Positions 17,371 to 26,268 of a stretch of DNA of 64,000 nucleotides are shown one piece after another (the first letter of the stretch is position 1; each line of letters starts with the position of its first letter). A program made the position numbers and the translations under genes. The notes under the pieces were generated by a model. It was not told the origin of the DNA. It worked only from the letters and a program-made list of their open reading frames with translations, and made no database searches. Source of the stretch: Streptomyces carminius (lineage in GTDB: Bacteria; Actinomycetota; Actinomycetes; Streptomycetales; Streptomycetaceae); NCBI RefSeq assembly GCF_002794255.1, contig NZ_PGGW01000067.1, forward strand, positions 248,001 through 312,000, written 5' to 3'.

Positions 17371-18630
17371 GTGAGCACCTTCTCCGCCCCGAAGGGCACC
17401 TACGACCTGCTCCCCCCGCGGTCCGCCGACTACCTGGCGGTGCGGGAGGCGATCGCCGCGCCGCTGCGGCGGGCCGGCTACGGCTACATCGAGACCCCCG
17501 GCTTCGAGCACGTCGAGCTGTTCGCCCGCGGTGTCGGCGAGTCCACCGACATCGTGACCAAGGAGATGTACACCCTCACCACCCGGGGCGGCAGCCGGCT
17601 GGCGCTGCGCCCGGAGGGCACCGCGCCGGTCGTCCGCGCGGTCCTGGAGCACAACCTGCACCGCGGCGCCCTGCCGGTGAAGGTCTGGTACTCCGGTTCG
17701 CAGTACCGCTACGAGCGGCCCCAGGCGGGCCGCTTCCGGCACTTCTCGCAGGTCGGCGCCGAGGCGCTGGGCACCGAGGACCCGGCCCTGGACGCCGAGC
17801 TGATCATCCTGGCCGTGGACGCGTACCGCTCGCTGGGCCTGCGGGACTTCCGGCTGCTGCTGAACTCCCTGGGCGACCGCGAGTGCCGCCCGGCCTACCG
17901 CGAGCGGCTCCAGGAGTTCCTGCGCGGACTCGACCTGGACGAGGACACCCGGGCCCGCGTCGAGATCAACCCGCTGCGGGTGCTGGACGACAAGCGCGAG
18001 GAGGTGCGCAAGCAGCTCACCGGCGCCCCGATGATGCGCGACCACCTGTGCGAGGCGTGCCGGGAGTACCACGGGCGGGTGCGCGAGCTGCTGACGGCGG
18101 CCGGCGTCGCCTTCGAGGACGACGAGAAGCTGGTGCGCGGGCTGGACTACTACACCCGCACCACCTTCGAGTTCGTCCACGACGGACTGGGCGCGCAGTC
18201 CGCCGTCGGCGGCGGCGGCCGGTACGACGGCCTGTCGGAGATGCTCGGCGGACCGCCGCTGCCCTCGGTGGGCTGGGCGCTGGGCGTGGACCGCACGGTG
18301 CTGGCCCTGCGGGCCGAGGGCGTGGTGCTGCCCGAGCCCTCGGCCACGGAGGTGTTCGCCGTGCCGCTGGGCGAGCAGGCGCGGAACGTGCTGTTCGGCG
18401 TCGTCACCGAGCTGCGCCGGCAGGGCGTCGCGGCGGACTTCGCCTACGGCGGCCGGGGCCTGAAGAACGCCATGAAGTCGGCCAACCGCTCCGGTGCCGG
18501 CTACGCCCTGGTGGCCGGGGAGCGCGATCTGGCCGAGGGCACCGTCCAGCTCAAGGACCTCGGCAGCGGGGAGCAGGTCCCGGTGCCGCTGGAGAGTGTG
18601 GTGGAAGAGCTGCGACGGAAGCTCGCCTGA
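17371..18630 (+). CDS. hisS: Histidyl-tRNA synthetase
   Basis: HisRS is the class II synthetase that charges tRNA-His. The start is GTG 17371, 10 nt after the MBL stop. The 419-aa protein begins FSAPKGTYDLLPP and shows motif 1 around YGYIETPGFEHVELFARGVG, motif 2 YSGSQYRYERPQAGRFRHFSQ, the histidine-binding signatures GLDYYTRTTFEF and GGGGRYDGL, motif 3 (PSVGWALGVDR), and a C-terminal anticodon-binding domain. No anomaly is seen. Confidence 0.97.
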   Translation: MSTFSAPKGTYDLLPPRSADYLAVREAIAAPLRRAGYGYIETPGFEHVELFARGVGESTDIVTKEMYTLTTRGGSRLALRPEGTAPVVRAVLEHNLHRGALPVKVWYSGSQYRYERPQAGRFRHFSQVGAEALGTEDPALDAELIILAVDAYRSLGLRDFRLLLNSLGDRECRPAYRERLQEFLRGLDLDEDTRARVEINPLRVLDDKREEVRKQLTGAPMMRDHLCEACREYHGRVRELLTAAGVAFEDDEKLVRGLDYYTRTTFEFVHDGLGAQSAVGGGGRYDGLSEMLGGPPLPSVGWALGVDRTVLALRAEGVVLPEPSATEVFAVPLGEQARNVLFGVVTELRRQGVAADFAYGGRGLKNAMKSANRSGAGYALVAGERDLAEGTVQLKDLGSGEQVPVPLESVVEELRRKLA

Positions 18631-18689
18631 CTCGTTGTGCGTTGTGCAGAATGAAGGTCCCCCACCTCACACGACAGGATGACCCCGCC

Positions 18690-19349
18690 ATGACGACGAC
18701 CACGGCACCACGAGCACAGGATCCGGCCCGCGACGACGGGGACGGGCCGGCCAGGAGCGCCGCCGTGGGCGCGGGCCGGATCTACGCGTGGCTGCTGGTG
18801 ATCACCGGTGCCGCGGGGCTGCTGGCGTCGTGGGTCATCACGCTCGACAAGTACCGGATGCTGGAGGCCGAGCTCGCCGGCGAGACGTTCGACACGGCCT
18901 GCAACCTGAACCCGGTCGTCTCCTGCGCCGACGTGATGGAGAGCGCGCAGGCCGAGGTTTTCGGTTTCCCGAACCCGATGCTCGGCATGGCCGCCTACGC
19001 GATCGTCATCGGTGTCGGCATGAGCCTGCTGGCCGGGGCGCGCTTCCCCCGCTGGTACTGGCTGACCATGAACGCCGGCATGCTCTTCGGCGTCGGTTTC
19101 TGCACCTGGCTGATGTACCAGTCGCTGTACGAGATCGGCGCGCTGTGCCTGTGGTGCAACCTGGCCTGGGTCGCCACGCTGCTGATGTTCTGGTACACGA
19201 CGTTCCACAACATCCGCCACGGTTTCCTGCCCGCCCCCGCCTGGCTGCGAGGCGGGGTGGCGGAGTTCCACTGGGTGGTTCCGCTGGCCCACATCGGGGT
19301 CATCGGCATGCTGATCCTGACCCGTTGGTGGGACTTCTGGACGAGCTGA
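18690..19349 (+). CDS. Vitamin K epoxide reductase (VKOR) family thiol oxidoreductase
   Basis: Bacterial VKOR proteins reoxidise DsbA-like oxidases using menaquinone, so this integral membrane protein is likely to support disulphide formation in exported proteins. The ATG is at 18690, giving 219 aa. Four or five membrane helices are visible (about 29-50, 85-110, 112-135, 140-165, 190-210). The conserved loop cysteines lie in TACNLNPVVSCADV and the quinone-site pair in LCLWCNLAW (CxxC). There is no fused thioredoxin domain, so a separate partner is expected. Confidence 0.92.
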   Translation: MTTTTAPRAQDPARDDGDGPARSAAVGAGRIYAWLLVITGAAGLLASWVITLDKYRMLEAELAGETFDTACNLNPVVSCADVMESAQAEVFGFPNPMLGMAAYAIVIGVGMSLLAGARFPRWYWLTMNAGMLFGVGFCTWLMYQSLYEIGALCLWCNLAWVATLLMFWYTTFHNIRHGFLPAPAWLRGGVAEFHWVVPLAHIGVIGMLILTRWWDFWTS

Positions 19350-19373
19350 CCGTACCGACCGCGCCGGCGGGTC

Positions 19374-19404
19374 GGCCGCCCCCTCCCCGGGGAGGCGGGC
19401 GGCC
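19374..19404 (+). terminator. GC-rich hairpin after the VKOR gene
   Basis: GGCCGCC (19374-19380) pairs with GGCGGCC (19398-19404), and CCTCCCC pairs with GGGGAGG inside it with a short bulge. It starts 25 nt after the VKOR stop. Confidence 0.5.
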
Positions 19405-19424
19405 CGCCGGCCGTTTCCGGCGCG

Positions 19425-19447
19425 CTGTCGGCGCGGTGGCCTAAGGT
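19425..19447 (+). promoter_or_regulatory. RecA-NDp (PafBC-type) promoter of rarA
   Basis: CTGTCGGCG (19425-19433), 8 bp, then TAAGGT (19442-19447), against the consensus TTGTCRGTG-N8-TANNNT: two mismatches in the upstream box, with exact spacing and a perfect -10 pattern. The -10 ends 8 nt before the rarA GTG, so the transcript would be leaderless or nearly so. Confidence 0.65.
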
Positions 19448-19455
19448 TGCGTGAC

Positions 19456-20871
19456 GTGGAAGCCGATCTGTTCACCGCCGCCGCGGAGGAGCGCCAGGAG
19501 AAGGACCCGACCGCCACGCCGCTGGCGGTCCGGATGCGCCCGCGCACCCTGGACGAGGTCGTCGGGCAGCGGCACCTGCTGCGTCCCGGCTCCCCGCTGC
19601 GCCGCCTGGTCGGCGAGGGCGGCAAGGGACCGGCCGGGCCGTCCTCGGTGATCCTGTGGGGGCCGCCGGGCACCGGCAAGACGACTCTGGCGCATGTCGT
19701 CAGCCGGGCCGCCGAGAAGCGCTTCACGGAGCTGTCGGCGATCACCGCCGGGGTCAAGGAGGTCCGGGCCGTCATCGACGCGGCCCGCCGCGCCGCGGGC
19801 GGCTACGGCAAGGACACCGTGCTGTTCCTGGACGAGATCCACCGTTTCAGCAAGGCCCAGCAGGACTCCCTGCTGCCCGCCGTGGAGAACCGCTGGGTCA
19901 CCCTCGTCGCGGCGACCACGGAGAACCCGTACTTCTCGGTGATCTCCCCGCTGCTGTCCCGCTCGCTGCTGCTGACCCTGGAGCCGCTGACCGAGGAGGA
20001 CCTGCGCGGCCTGCTGCGCCGCGCGCTCGCCGACGAGCGCGGGCTGGGCGGCGCGGTGGCCCTGCCCGAGGACGCCGAGGCGCATCTGCTGCGGATCGCC
20101 GGGGGTGACGCGCGCCGGGCGCTCACCGCGCTGGAGGCGGGCGCGGGCGCGGCGCTGGACAAGGGCGAGCGGGAGATCACCCTGACGACGCTGGAGGAGA
20201 CCGTCGACCGGGCGGCGGTGAAGTACGACCGCGACGGCGACCAGCACTACGACGTGGCCAGTGCGCTCATCAAGTCGATCCGCGGCTCGGACGTGGACGC
20301 GGCGCTGCACTACCTGGCCCGGATGATCGAGGCGGGGGAGGATCCGAGGTTCATCGCCCGGCGGCTGATGATCTCCGCCAGCGAGGACATCGGCCTGGCC
20401 GACCCCACCGCCCTGCCCACGGCGGTGGCCGCCGCGCAGGCGGTGGCGATGATCGGCTTCCCCGAGGCGCGGATCACCCTCTCCCAGGCGACCATAGCCC
20501 TGGCCCTCGCGCCGAAGTCCAACGCCGCCTACCTGGCGGTCGACGCGGCGCTGGCCGACGTACGGGCGGGGCTGGCCGGGCCGGTGCCCCCGCATCTGCG
20601 CGACACCCACTACGGGGGCGCGAAGAAGATGGGCCACGGCGAGGGCTACCGGTACCCGCACGACATGCCGGGCGGCATCGCCGCGCAGCAGTACGCCCCG
20701 GACGCCGTCCACGGCAGGCGCTACTACGAGCCCACGCGGTACGGCGCGGAGGCCCGGTACGCCGAGGTGGCGGAGCGGGTACGGGCCAGGCTGCACGGGA
20801 ATCCGCGCGGGGAGTCACACGGGGAGTCACGCGGGGAGGGGGCACCGCCGCCGGAGCGGCAGGAGGGCTGA
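19456..20871 (+). CDS. rarA: Replication-associated recombination protein A (RarA/MgsA)
   Basis: RarA is an AAA+ ATPase related to clamp loaders and RuvB that acts at stalled replication forks. I start at GTG 19456 (MEADLFTAAAEERQEKDP, the streptomycete N-terminus); a TTG nine bases earlier is in frame but unsupported. Visible motifs are Walker A GPPGTGKTT, Walker B LFLDEIHRFSKAQQD, sensor 1 AATTENPYF, the arginine-finger region SPLLSRSLLLTLEPL, and the C-terminal tetramerisation part with KYDRDGDQHYDVASALIKS. The length of 471 aa is typical with a charged tail. A damage-type promoter precedes it. Confidence 0.95.
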   Translation: MEADLFTAAAEERQEKDPTATPLAVRMRPRTLDEVVGQRHLLRPGSPLRRLVGEGGKGPAGPSSVILWGPPGTGKTTLAHVVSRAAEKRFTELSAITAGVKEVRAVIDAARRAAGGYGKDTVLFLDEIHRFSKAQQDSLLPAVENRWVTLVAATTENPYFSVISPLLSRSLLLTLEPLTEEDLRGLLRRALADERGLGGAVALPEDAEAHLLRIAGGDARRALTALEAGAGAALDKGEREITLTTLEETVDRAAVKYDRDGDQHYDVASALIKSIRGSDVDAALHYLARMIEAGEDPRFIARRLMISASEDIGLADPTALPTAVAAAQAVAMIGFPEARITLSQATIALALAPKSNAAYLAVDAALADVRAGLAGPVPPHLRDTHYGGAKKMGHGEGYRYPHDMPGGIAAQQYAPDAVHGRRYYEPTRYGAEARYAEVAERVRARLHGNPRGESHGESRGEGAPPPERQEG

Positions 20872-20944
20872 GCGGCAGGCCCGCCGCTCAGCCCCCGGCC
20901 GCTCCGCCGCCCGGCGGGATTCCCGGCGGCCCCCGCGCTCGGGA

Positions 20945-21892
20945 TCAGCCCGCGGCGGCCGCGTCGAACAGTGCGTGCACGGCCCGGCGCAGCCCCGCCA
21001 TGTCCCGCACCGGCCTGGGGAAGTCGAAGCGCGCGTCGAGCACCTTCCCGTTCCCCGCGGCGCAGAACCGCACCCGCAGGCCGAACCGGTCCAGCGCCAG
21101 CGGCACCACCCGCTCCCAGGGGCCGCGGGCCCGCCCGCGCCCGTCCAGCAGGGCGCACAGGGAACGCATCCGGTCGTCGTGGGCGGCGGCGAGGTGCTGG
21201 AGGAGTTCGGTCTCGCGGGTGGCGACCGGGTCGGGCACCGCCGCCGCGAACTCCTCGGGCTCGACGTGTCCCCCGCCCCACAGGTCGTCGAGCCGCCCCT
21301 CACCGACCTCCAGCCGCAGCGGTGTCCACGCGGTGCCCGGGAACGGGCCCGCCGGGTGCCGCTCGGCCAGCAGTCCGGCGCAGCGGACCCGTTCGGTGCC
21401 GGTGACCGGGGTGAGCCAGCCCGCGATCCGGGCCCGGCCGCGGATGCGGTGGGGGACCGCGACGGGGGCCACGTCGGTGATCTCCATCACGGCGGCGAGG
21501 TCGCCGTCCCGGGCGTGGGCGGTGGCCCGGGCGGCCGGGGAATCGGCCGGGACCAGCAGCAACACGTCCCCGTCGGGGGTGACGGCACGGGCCTCGGGAG
21601 CGCCCTGCCCCAGCCCGGGACCGCAGTCGGGCAGCTCCGCCCCGGGAATGACGAGGACGGCCGAGGCGTTCGACTCGACGAGAGTGCGCATCCGCTCGGC
21701 GGCTTCCGGCCGCCGTGCCTCCGTTTCCGCCCCGGGACGCGGCTGACCCCTTCCCGTGCGCTGTCCCGTGCGCTGTCCCACGCGCTGTTCCGCCCGCTGT
21801 GCGCTGCTTCCGGCACCGGCCGTACGGTCGTCCGTGCCGCCAGTACCGCCCGCCGGTCCGGCGCCGGGCAGGGGGACCCCAGGTCGAAACAT
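20945..21892 (-). CDS. HugZ/HutZ-like DUF2470 protein under iron control
   Basis: I start this at ATG 21892 (MFRPGVPLPGAG), which has GGAGGAG upstream and an iron box 15 bp further; the frame runs open far beyond but without sense. Residues 1-60 are a low-complexity tail with GQRTGQRTG repeats. Residues about 65-200 look like a flavin-reductase-type split barrel (SNASAVLVIPG, GDVLLLVPADSP, RARIAGWLTPV). Residues about 230-312 form the DUF2470 domain (LLQHLAAAHDDRMRSL, PLALDRFGLRVRF). This order is that of HugZ/HutZ haem-utilisation proteins, so a role in haem iron use is a reasonable inference. Haem ligands are not verified. Confidence 0.75.
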   Translation of the reverse strand: MFRPGVPLPGAGPAGGTGGTDDRTAGAGSSAQRAEQRVGQRTGQRTGRGQPRPGAETEARRPEAAERMRTLVESNASAVLVIPGAELPDCGPGLGQGAPEARAVTPDGDVLLLVPADSPAARATAHARDGDLAAVMEITDVAPVAVPHRIRGRARIAGWLTPVTGTERVRCAGLLAERHPAGPFPGTAWTPLRLEVGEGRLDDLWGGGHVEPEEFAAAVPDPVATRETELLQHLAAAHDDRMRSLCALLDGRGRARGPWERVVPLALDRFGLRVRFCAAGNGKVLDARFDFPRPVRDMAGLRRAVHALFDAAAAG

Positions 21893-21906
21893 GCGTTCTC
21901 CTCCAC

Positions 21907-21925
21907 TAAGGTAAGCCTCACCTAA
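21907..21925. promoter_or_regulatory. DmdR/IdeR-type iron box
   Basis: Read on the minus strand the sequence is TTAGGTGAGGCTTACCTTA, matching the IdeR/DmdR1 consensus TTAGGTTAGGCTAACCTAA at 16 of 19 positions. It is 15-33 bp upstream of the HugZ-like start and 22-40 bp upstream of the rpsD start on the other strand. Fe2+-loaded DmdR should repress the HugZ-like gene. Confidence 0.8.
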
Positions 21926-21946
21926 GTTACAGGAGGTCCGTTCAAC

Positions 21947-22558
21947 GTGAACCAGTCGCGTCCCAAGGTCAAGAAGTCGCGTGCGCTCGGCATAGCGCTG
22001 ACCCCGAAGGCCGTGAAGTACTTCGAGCAGCGTCCCTACCCGCCCGGCGAGCACGGCCGGGGTCGCAAGCAGAACAGCGACTACAAGGTCCGGCTGCTGG
22101 AGAAGCAGCGGCTGCGTGCCCAGTACGACATCAGCGAGCGCCAGATGGCGCGCGCCTACGAGCGCGCCCGGAAGGTCGAGGGCAAGACCGGCGAGGCGCT
22201 CATCGTCGAGCTGGAGCGCAGGCTGGACGCCCTCGTCCTGCGGTCGGGCATCGCCCGCACCATCTACCAGGCCCGCCAGATGGTCGTGCACGGCCACATC
22301 GAGGTCAACGGCCGCAAGGTCGACAAGCCCTCCTTCCGGGTCCGCCCGGAGGACGTGGTGGCGGTCCGCGAGCGCAGCCGCGACAAGCACCCCTTCCAGG
22401 TGGCCCGGGAGGGCGGCTACGCGACCGACGGCGAGACCCCGCGCTACCTGCAGGTCAACCTCAAGGCGCTGGCGTTCCGCCTCGACCGGGACCCGAACCG
22501 CAAGGAGATCCCGGTGATCTGCGACGAGCAGCTCGTCGTGGAGTACTACGCCCGCTGA
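21947..22558 (+). CDS. rpsD: 30S ribosomal protein S4, zinc-free (C-minus) form
   Basis: S4 is a primary 16S rRNA-binding protein that nucleates 30S assembly. The GTG at 21947 has AGGAGGT at 21931-21937. The 203-aa protein starts NQSRPKVKKSRALGIALTPKA rather than the ARYxGPxCKxCRR zinc-finger form; no N-terminal Cys cluster is present, the variant usual in streptomycetes. The S4 RNA-binding domain is at about 93-155 (RRLDALVLRSGIARTIYQA, HGHIEVNGRKVDKPSFRVRP). It stands alone, outside the alpha operon, beside an iron-regulated divergent gene. Confidence 0.97.
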   Translation: MNQSRPKVKKSRALGIALTPKAVKYFEQRPYPPGEHGRGRKQNSDYKVRLLEKQRLRAQYDISERQMARAYERARKVEGKTGEALIVELERRLDALVLRSGIARTIYQARQMVVHGHIEVNGRKVDKPSFRVRPEDVVAVRERSRDKHPFQVAREGGYATDGETPRYLQVNLKALAFRLDRDPNRKEIPVICDEQLVVEYYAR

Positions 22559-22583
22559 GCCGCCGGGGAGCCCCGGACCTCCC

Positions 22584-22616
22584 GGCCCCTCTGCCGCCCG
22601 CCGCGGCAGGGGGGCC
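22584..22616 (+). terminator. 14-bp hairpin terminator after rpsD
   Basis: Positions 22584-22597 pair with 22603-22616 (one G-U pair) around a 5-nt loop, starting 25 nt after the rpsD stop. Confidence 0.65.
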
Positions 22617-22811
22617 GCCGCGTGTCCGGACGCCCGGGCCCCGCGTACCGGCTCCACGGGTGCGCCGGCGGGGGAAACCGGTACGGTCCGGGGCTCGTGG
22701 CGCGATAAGGTCGGTAACCGCCGCCGCACCCGTGAGACCGCCTGTCCGGGCCTCTCGCGGGCCACACGGCGCGGCGGCCGACCCCATACGACCCGAGGGA
22801 AGCGGTGCAGC

Positions 22812-23255
22812 GTGTCCGGTGGAGAGGTGGCCGGCCTCCTGGTGGCGGTCTTCTGGGCGATCCTGGTGTCGTTCCTCGCCGTGGTGCTGGTGAGGCTCGC
22901 GCAGACGCTCAGGGCGGCGACCAGACTGGTGACGGACGTGACGGAGCGGGCGGTCCCCCTCCTCACCGAGGCGTCCGACACCGTCCGCTCGGCGCAGAGC
23001 CAGCTCAGCCGGGTGGACGCCATCGCCGCCGACGTCCAGGAGGTCACGGCCAACGCCTCGGCGCTGTCCTCGACGGTGTCCACCGCCTTCGGCGGCCCGC
23101 TGGTGAAGGTCGCCGCCTTCGGATACGGCGTGCGCCGCGCCCTCGCCCGCAAGGACGGCACACCGCGGCCGGGGCGCACCGTCGTCGGCCGCTCCGTCCC
23201 GGCCGCGCGCCGCACAGGCCGTGCCGGACGCACCGGACGTGCCGGAAAGGACTGA
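22812..23255 (+). CDS. DUF948-type single-span membrane protein
   Basis: The start is GTG 22812. The first 25 residues (VAGLLVAVFWAILVSFLAVVL) form one membrane helix, followed by a helical region rich in heptads (LAQTLRAATRLVTDVTERAVPLLTEASDTVRSAQSQLSRVDAI) and the segment STVSTAFGGPLVKVAAFGYGVRRAL, all typical of DUF948 proteins found upstream of alaS. The C-terminal 30 residues are basic and low-complexity. The function is unknown. It is followed 8 nt later by another small protein and then alaS, forming a likely operon. Confidence 0.85.
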   Translation: MSGGEVAGLLVAVFWAILVSFLAVVLVRLAQTLRAATRLVTDVTERAVPLLTEASDTVRSAQSQLSRVDAIAADVQEVTANASALSSTVSTAFGGPLVKVAAFGYGVRRALARKDGTPRPGRTVVGRSVPAARRTGRAGRTGRAGKD

Positions 23256-23263
23256 CGACCACC

Positions 23264-23605
23264 GTGTTCCGCCGCGTCTTCTGGTTCGGAGCCGGCGCCG
23301 CCGCCGGCGTCTGGGCCACCACCAAGGTCAACCGCAAGCTGCGCGCCCTCACCCCCGAGAGCCTCGCCGCCCGGGCCGCCGGCCAGGCCGTGGCGGCCGG
23401 GCACCGGATGAGGGAGTTCGCGCTCGACGTCCGCGCCGGAATGGCGCAGCGGGAGGGCGAGCTGAACGACGCGCTGGGGCTGACGGCGGCGGACGGGACC
23501 GCCGCCCCGGTCCCCGCCGCCCCCGACCGCCCCGGGCTCCCCGGTAAGGGCCCCCGCCGCGAGCTCGGCACCACCCACCCGTACGACCGGAATGAGGACC
23601 ACTGA
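23264..23605 (+). CDS. Small conserved streptomycete protein (DUF6167-like) upstream of alaS
   Basis: GTG 23264 opens a 113-aa frame whose stop overlaps the alaS ATG (TGATG). The protein has a short hydrophobic N-terminus (VFRRVFWFGAGAAAGVWATTKV) that could be a membrane anchor or reentrant helix. An amphipathic helical part follows (LTPESLAARAAGQAVAAGHRMREFALDVRAGMAQREGELNDALGL), then a Pro-rich tail. I recognise it as the small protein regularly found between the DUF948 gene and alaS in streptomycetes, annotated as DUF6167; its function is unknown. Confidence 0.8.
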   Translation: MFRRVFWFGAGAAAGVWATTKVNRKLRALTPESLAARAAGQAVAAGHRMREFALDVRAGMAQREGELNDALGLTAADGTAAPVPAAPDRPGLPGKGPRRELGTTHPYDRNEDH

Positions 23606-26268
23606 TGGAGTCGGCTGAAATCCGCCGCCGCTGGCTGCGCTTCTTCGAGGAGCGGGGGCACACCGTCGTGCCGTCGGCGTCACTGATCGCGGACGACCCG
23701 ACGTTGCTGCTGGTCCCCGCGGGCATGGTGCCCTTCAAGCCGTACTTCCTGGGTGAGGCCACCCCGCCGTACAAGCGCGCCACCAGCGTGCAGAAGTGCG
23801 TGCGCACCCCGGACATCGAGGAGGTCGGCAAGACCACCCGGCACGGCACCTTCTTCCAGATGTGCGGCAACTTCTCCTTCGGCGACTACTTCAAGGAGGG
23901 CGCCGCCCGGTACGCCTGGGAGCTGCTCACCACGCCGCAGGACGGGGGCGGTTACGGGCTGGACCCGGAGAAGCTGTGGATCACCGTCTACGAGGAGGAC
24001 GACGAGGCCGAGCGCATCTGGCGCGAGGTCGTCGGCGTCCCCGCGGAGCGGATCCAGCGGCTGGGCAAGAAGGACAACTACTGGGACATGGGCGTGCCCG
24101 GTCCCTGCGGGCCCTGCTCCGAGATCAACTACGACCGCGGTCCCGAGTTCGGCGCCGAGGGCGGCCCGGCCGTCAACGACGAACGCTACATGGAGATCTG
24201 GAACCTGGTCTTCATGCAGTACGAGCGCGGGCCGGGCGAGGGCAAGGACTACCCGATCCTCGGGGACCTCCCGCAGCAGAACATCGACACCGGGCTCGGC
24301 CTGGAGCGGCTCGCCATGATCCTGCAGGGCGTGCGGAACATGTACGAGATCGACACCTCCATGGCGGTCATCGACAGGGCCACCGGGCTCACCGGCGTCC
24401 GCTACGGCGAGGCCGGGGACTCCGACGTCTCGCTGCGCGTGGTCACCGACCACATGCGCACCTCCGTCATGCTCATCGGCGACGGCGTCACCCCCGGCAA
24501 CGAGGGCCGCGGCTACGTGCTGCGCCGCATCATGCGCCGTGCCATCCGCAACATGCGCCTCCTGGGCGCCACCGGTCCCGTCGTCAAGGACCTGGTCGAC
24601 GTCGTGATCGACATGATGGGGCAGCAGTACCCCGAGCTGATCACCGACCGGCGGCGCATCGAGACCGTCGCACTCGCCGAGGAGGCCGCCTTCCTCAAGA
24701 CCCTCAAGGCCGGCACCAACATCCTCGACACCGCCGTCACCGAGACCAAGTCCGCCGGCGGGTCCGTCCTGCCCGGTGAGAAGGCCTTCCTGCTCCACGA
24801 CACCTGGGGCTTCCCCATCGACCTCACCCTGGAGATGGCCGCCGAACAGGGCCTGTCCGTGGACGAGGAGGGCTTCCGCCGCCTGATGCGGGAGCAGCGG
24901 GAGCGCGCCAAGGCCGACGCCCGTGCCAAGAAGACCGGCCACGCCGACCTGAGCTCCTACCGCGAGGTCGCCGATGCCGCCGGCACCACCGTCTTCACCG
25001 GCTACACCGACACCGAGGGCGAGGCCGCCGTCGTCGGCCTGCTGGTGAACGGCCTGCCCTCGCCGGCCGCCACCGAGGGCGACGATGTCGAGGTCGTCCT
25101 CGACCGCACCCCGTTCTACGCCGAGGGCGGCGGGCAGCAGCCCGACACCGGCCGCATCCGGCTGGACTCCGGCGCCGTCGTCGAGGTCCGCGACGTCCAG
25201 CAGCCGGTGCCCGGCGTCACCGTGCACAAGGGCACCGTCCAGGTGGGCGAGGTGACCGTCGGGGCCTCCGCCCACGCCGTCATCGACGTGACCCGTCGCC
25301 GGGCCATCGCCCGCGCCCACAGCGCCACCCACCTCACCCACCAGGCGCTGCGCGACGCGCTGGGCCCGACGGCCGCCCAGGCGGGCTCCGAGAACGCCCC
25401 GGGCCGCTTCCGCTTCGACTTCGGCTCGCCGACCGCCGTGCCCGGTGCCGTCCTCACCGACGTCGAGCAGAAGATCAACGAGGTCCTCGCCCGGGAGCTC
25501 GACGTCATGGCCGAGGTGATGAGCATGGAGGAGGCGAAGAAGCAGGGCGCCATCGCCGAGTTCGGCGAGAAGTACGGCGACCGGGTGCGGGTGGTGACCA
25601 TCGGCGACTTCTCCAAGGAGCTGTGCGGCGGCACCCACGTCCACAACACCGCCCAGCTCGGTCTGGTGAAGCTGCTGGGCGAGTCCTCCATCGGCTCCGG
25701 CGTGCGCCGGGTGGAGGCCCTGGTCGGGGTGGACGCCTACAACTTCCTCGCCCGCGAGCACACGGTGGTCTCCCAGCTCACCGAACTGGTCAAGGGCCGG
25801 CCCGAGGAACTCCCGGAGAAGGTCTCCGGCATGCTCGCCCGGCTGAGGGACGCCGAGAAGGAGATCGAGCGCTTCCGCGCCGAGAAGGTCCTGGCCGCCG
25901 CCGCCGGGCTGGCCTCCGCCGCCCGGGACGTGAACGGGACCGCCTTCGTCGGCGGCCGGGTGCCCGACGGCACGGGCGCCGACGACCTGCGCAGGCTCGT
26001 CCTGGACGTGCGCGGCCGGATCCAGGGCGGGCGTCCGGCCGTGGTGGCCCTCTTCAGTGTGGTCAACGGCCGTCCGCTGACCGTCATCGCCACCAACGAC
26101 GCCGCCCGCGACCGCGGTCTGAAGGCCGGCGACCTGGTGCGCGCCGCCGCCAAGGCCCTCGGCGGCGGAGGCGGCGGCAAGCCGGACGTCGCCCAGGGCG
26201 GCGGACAGCGCCCGGAGGCGGTCGAGGACGCCGTCGCCGCCGTCGAGCGCCTGGTGGCGGCCTCCTGA
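23605..26268 (+). CDS. alaS: Alanyl-tRNA synthetase
   Basis: AlaRS is a class II synthetase with a separate editing domain. The ATG at 23605 overlaps the upstream stop. It begins MESAEIRRRWLRFFEERGHTVVPSASL, and the catalytic core contains GMVPFKPYFLGE, the VQKCVRTPDIEEVGKTTRH segment and MCGNFSFGDYFKE. The editing domain carries HSATHLTHQ (HxxxH), with the zinc-binding partner CGGTH about 110 residues later. The C-terminal domain (FRAEKVLAAAAGLASAARDV) and an Ala/Val-rich tail close the 887-aa protein. It overlaps ruvX by one base (TGATG). Confidence 0.97.
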   Translation: MESAEIRRRWLRFFEERGHTVVPSASLIADDPTLLLVPAGMVPFKPYFLGEATPPYKRATSVQKCVRTPDIEEVGKTTRHGTFFQMCGNFSFGDYFKEGAARYAWELLTTPQDGGGYGLDPEKLWITVYEEDDEAERIWREVVGVPAERIQRLGKKDNYWDMGVPGPCGPCSEINYDRGPEFGAEGGPAVNDERYMEIWNLVFMQYERGPGEGKDYPILGDLPQQNIDTGLGLERLAMILQGVRNMYEIDTSMAVIDRATGLTGVRYGEAGDSDVSLRVVTDHMRTSVMLIGDGVTPGNEGRGYVLRRIMRRAIRNMRLLGATGPVVKDLVDVVIDMMGQQYPELITDRRRIETVALAEEAAFLKTLKAGTNILDTAVTETKSAGGSVLPGEKAFLLHDTWGFPIDLTLEMAAEQGLSVDEEGFRRLMREQRERAKADARAKKTGHADLSSYREVADAAGTTVFTGYTDTEGEAAVVGLLVNGLPSPAATEGDDVEVVLDRTPFYAEGGGQQPDTGRIRLDSGAVVEVRDVQQPVPGVTVHKGTVQVGEVTVGASAHAVIDVTRRRAIARAHSATHLTHQALRDALGPTAAQAGSENAPGRFRFDFGSPTAVPGAVLTDVEQKINEVLARELDVMAEVMSMEEAKKQGAIAEFGEKYGDRVRVVTIGDFSKELCGGTHVHNTAQLGLVKLLGESSIGSGVRRVEALVGVDAYNFLAREHTVVSQLTELVKGRPEELPEKVSGMLARLRDAEKEIERFRAEKVLAAAAGLASAARDVNGTAFVGGRVPDGTGADDLRRLVLDVRGRIQGGRPAVVALFSVVNGRPLTVIATNDAARDRGLKAGDLVRAAAKALGGGGGGKPDVAQGGGQRPEAVEDAVAAVERLVAAS

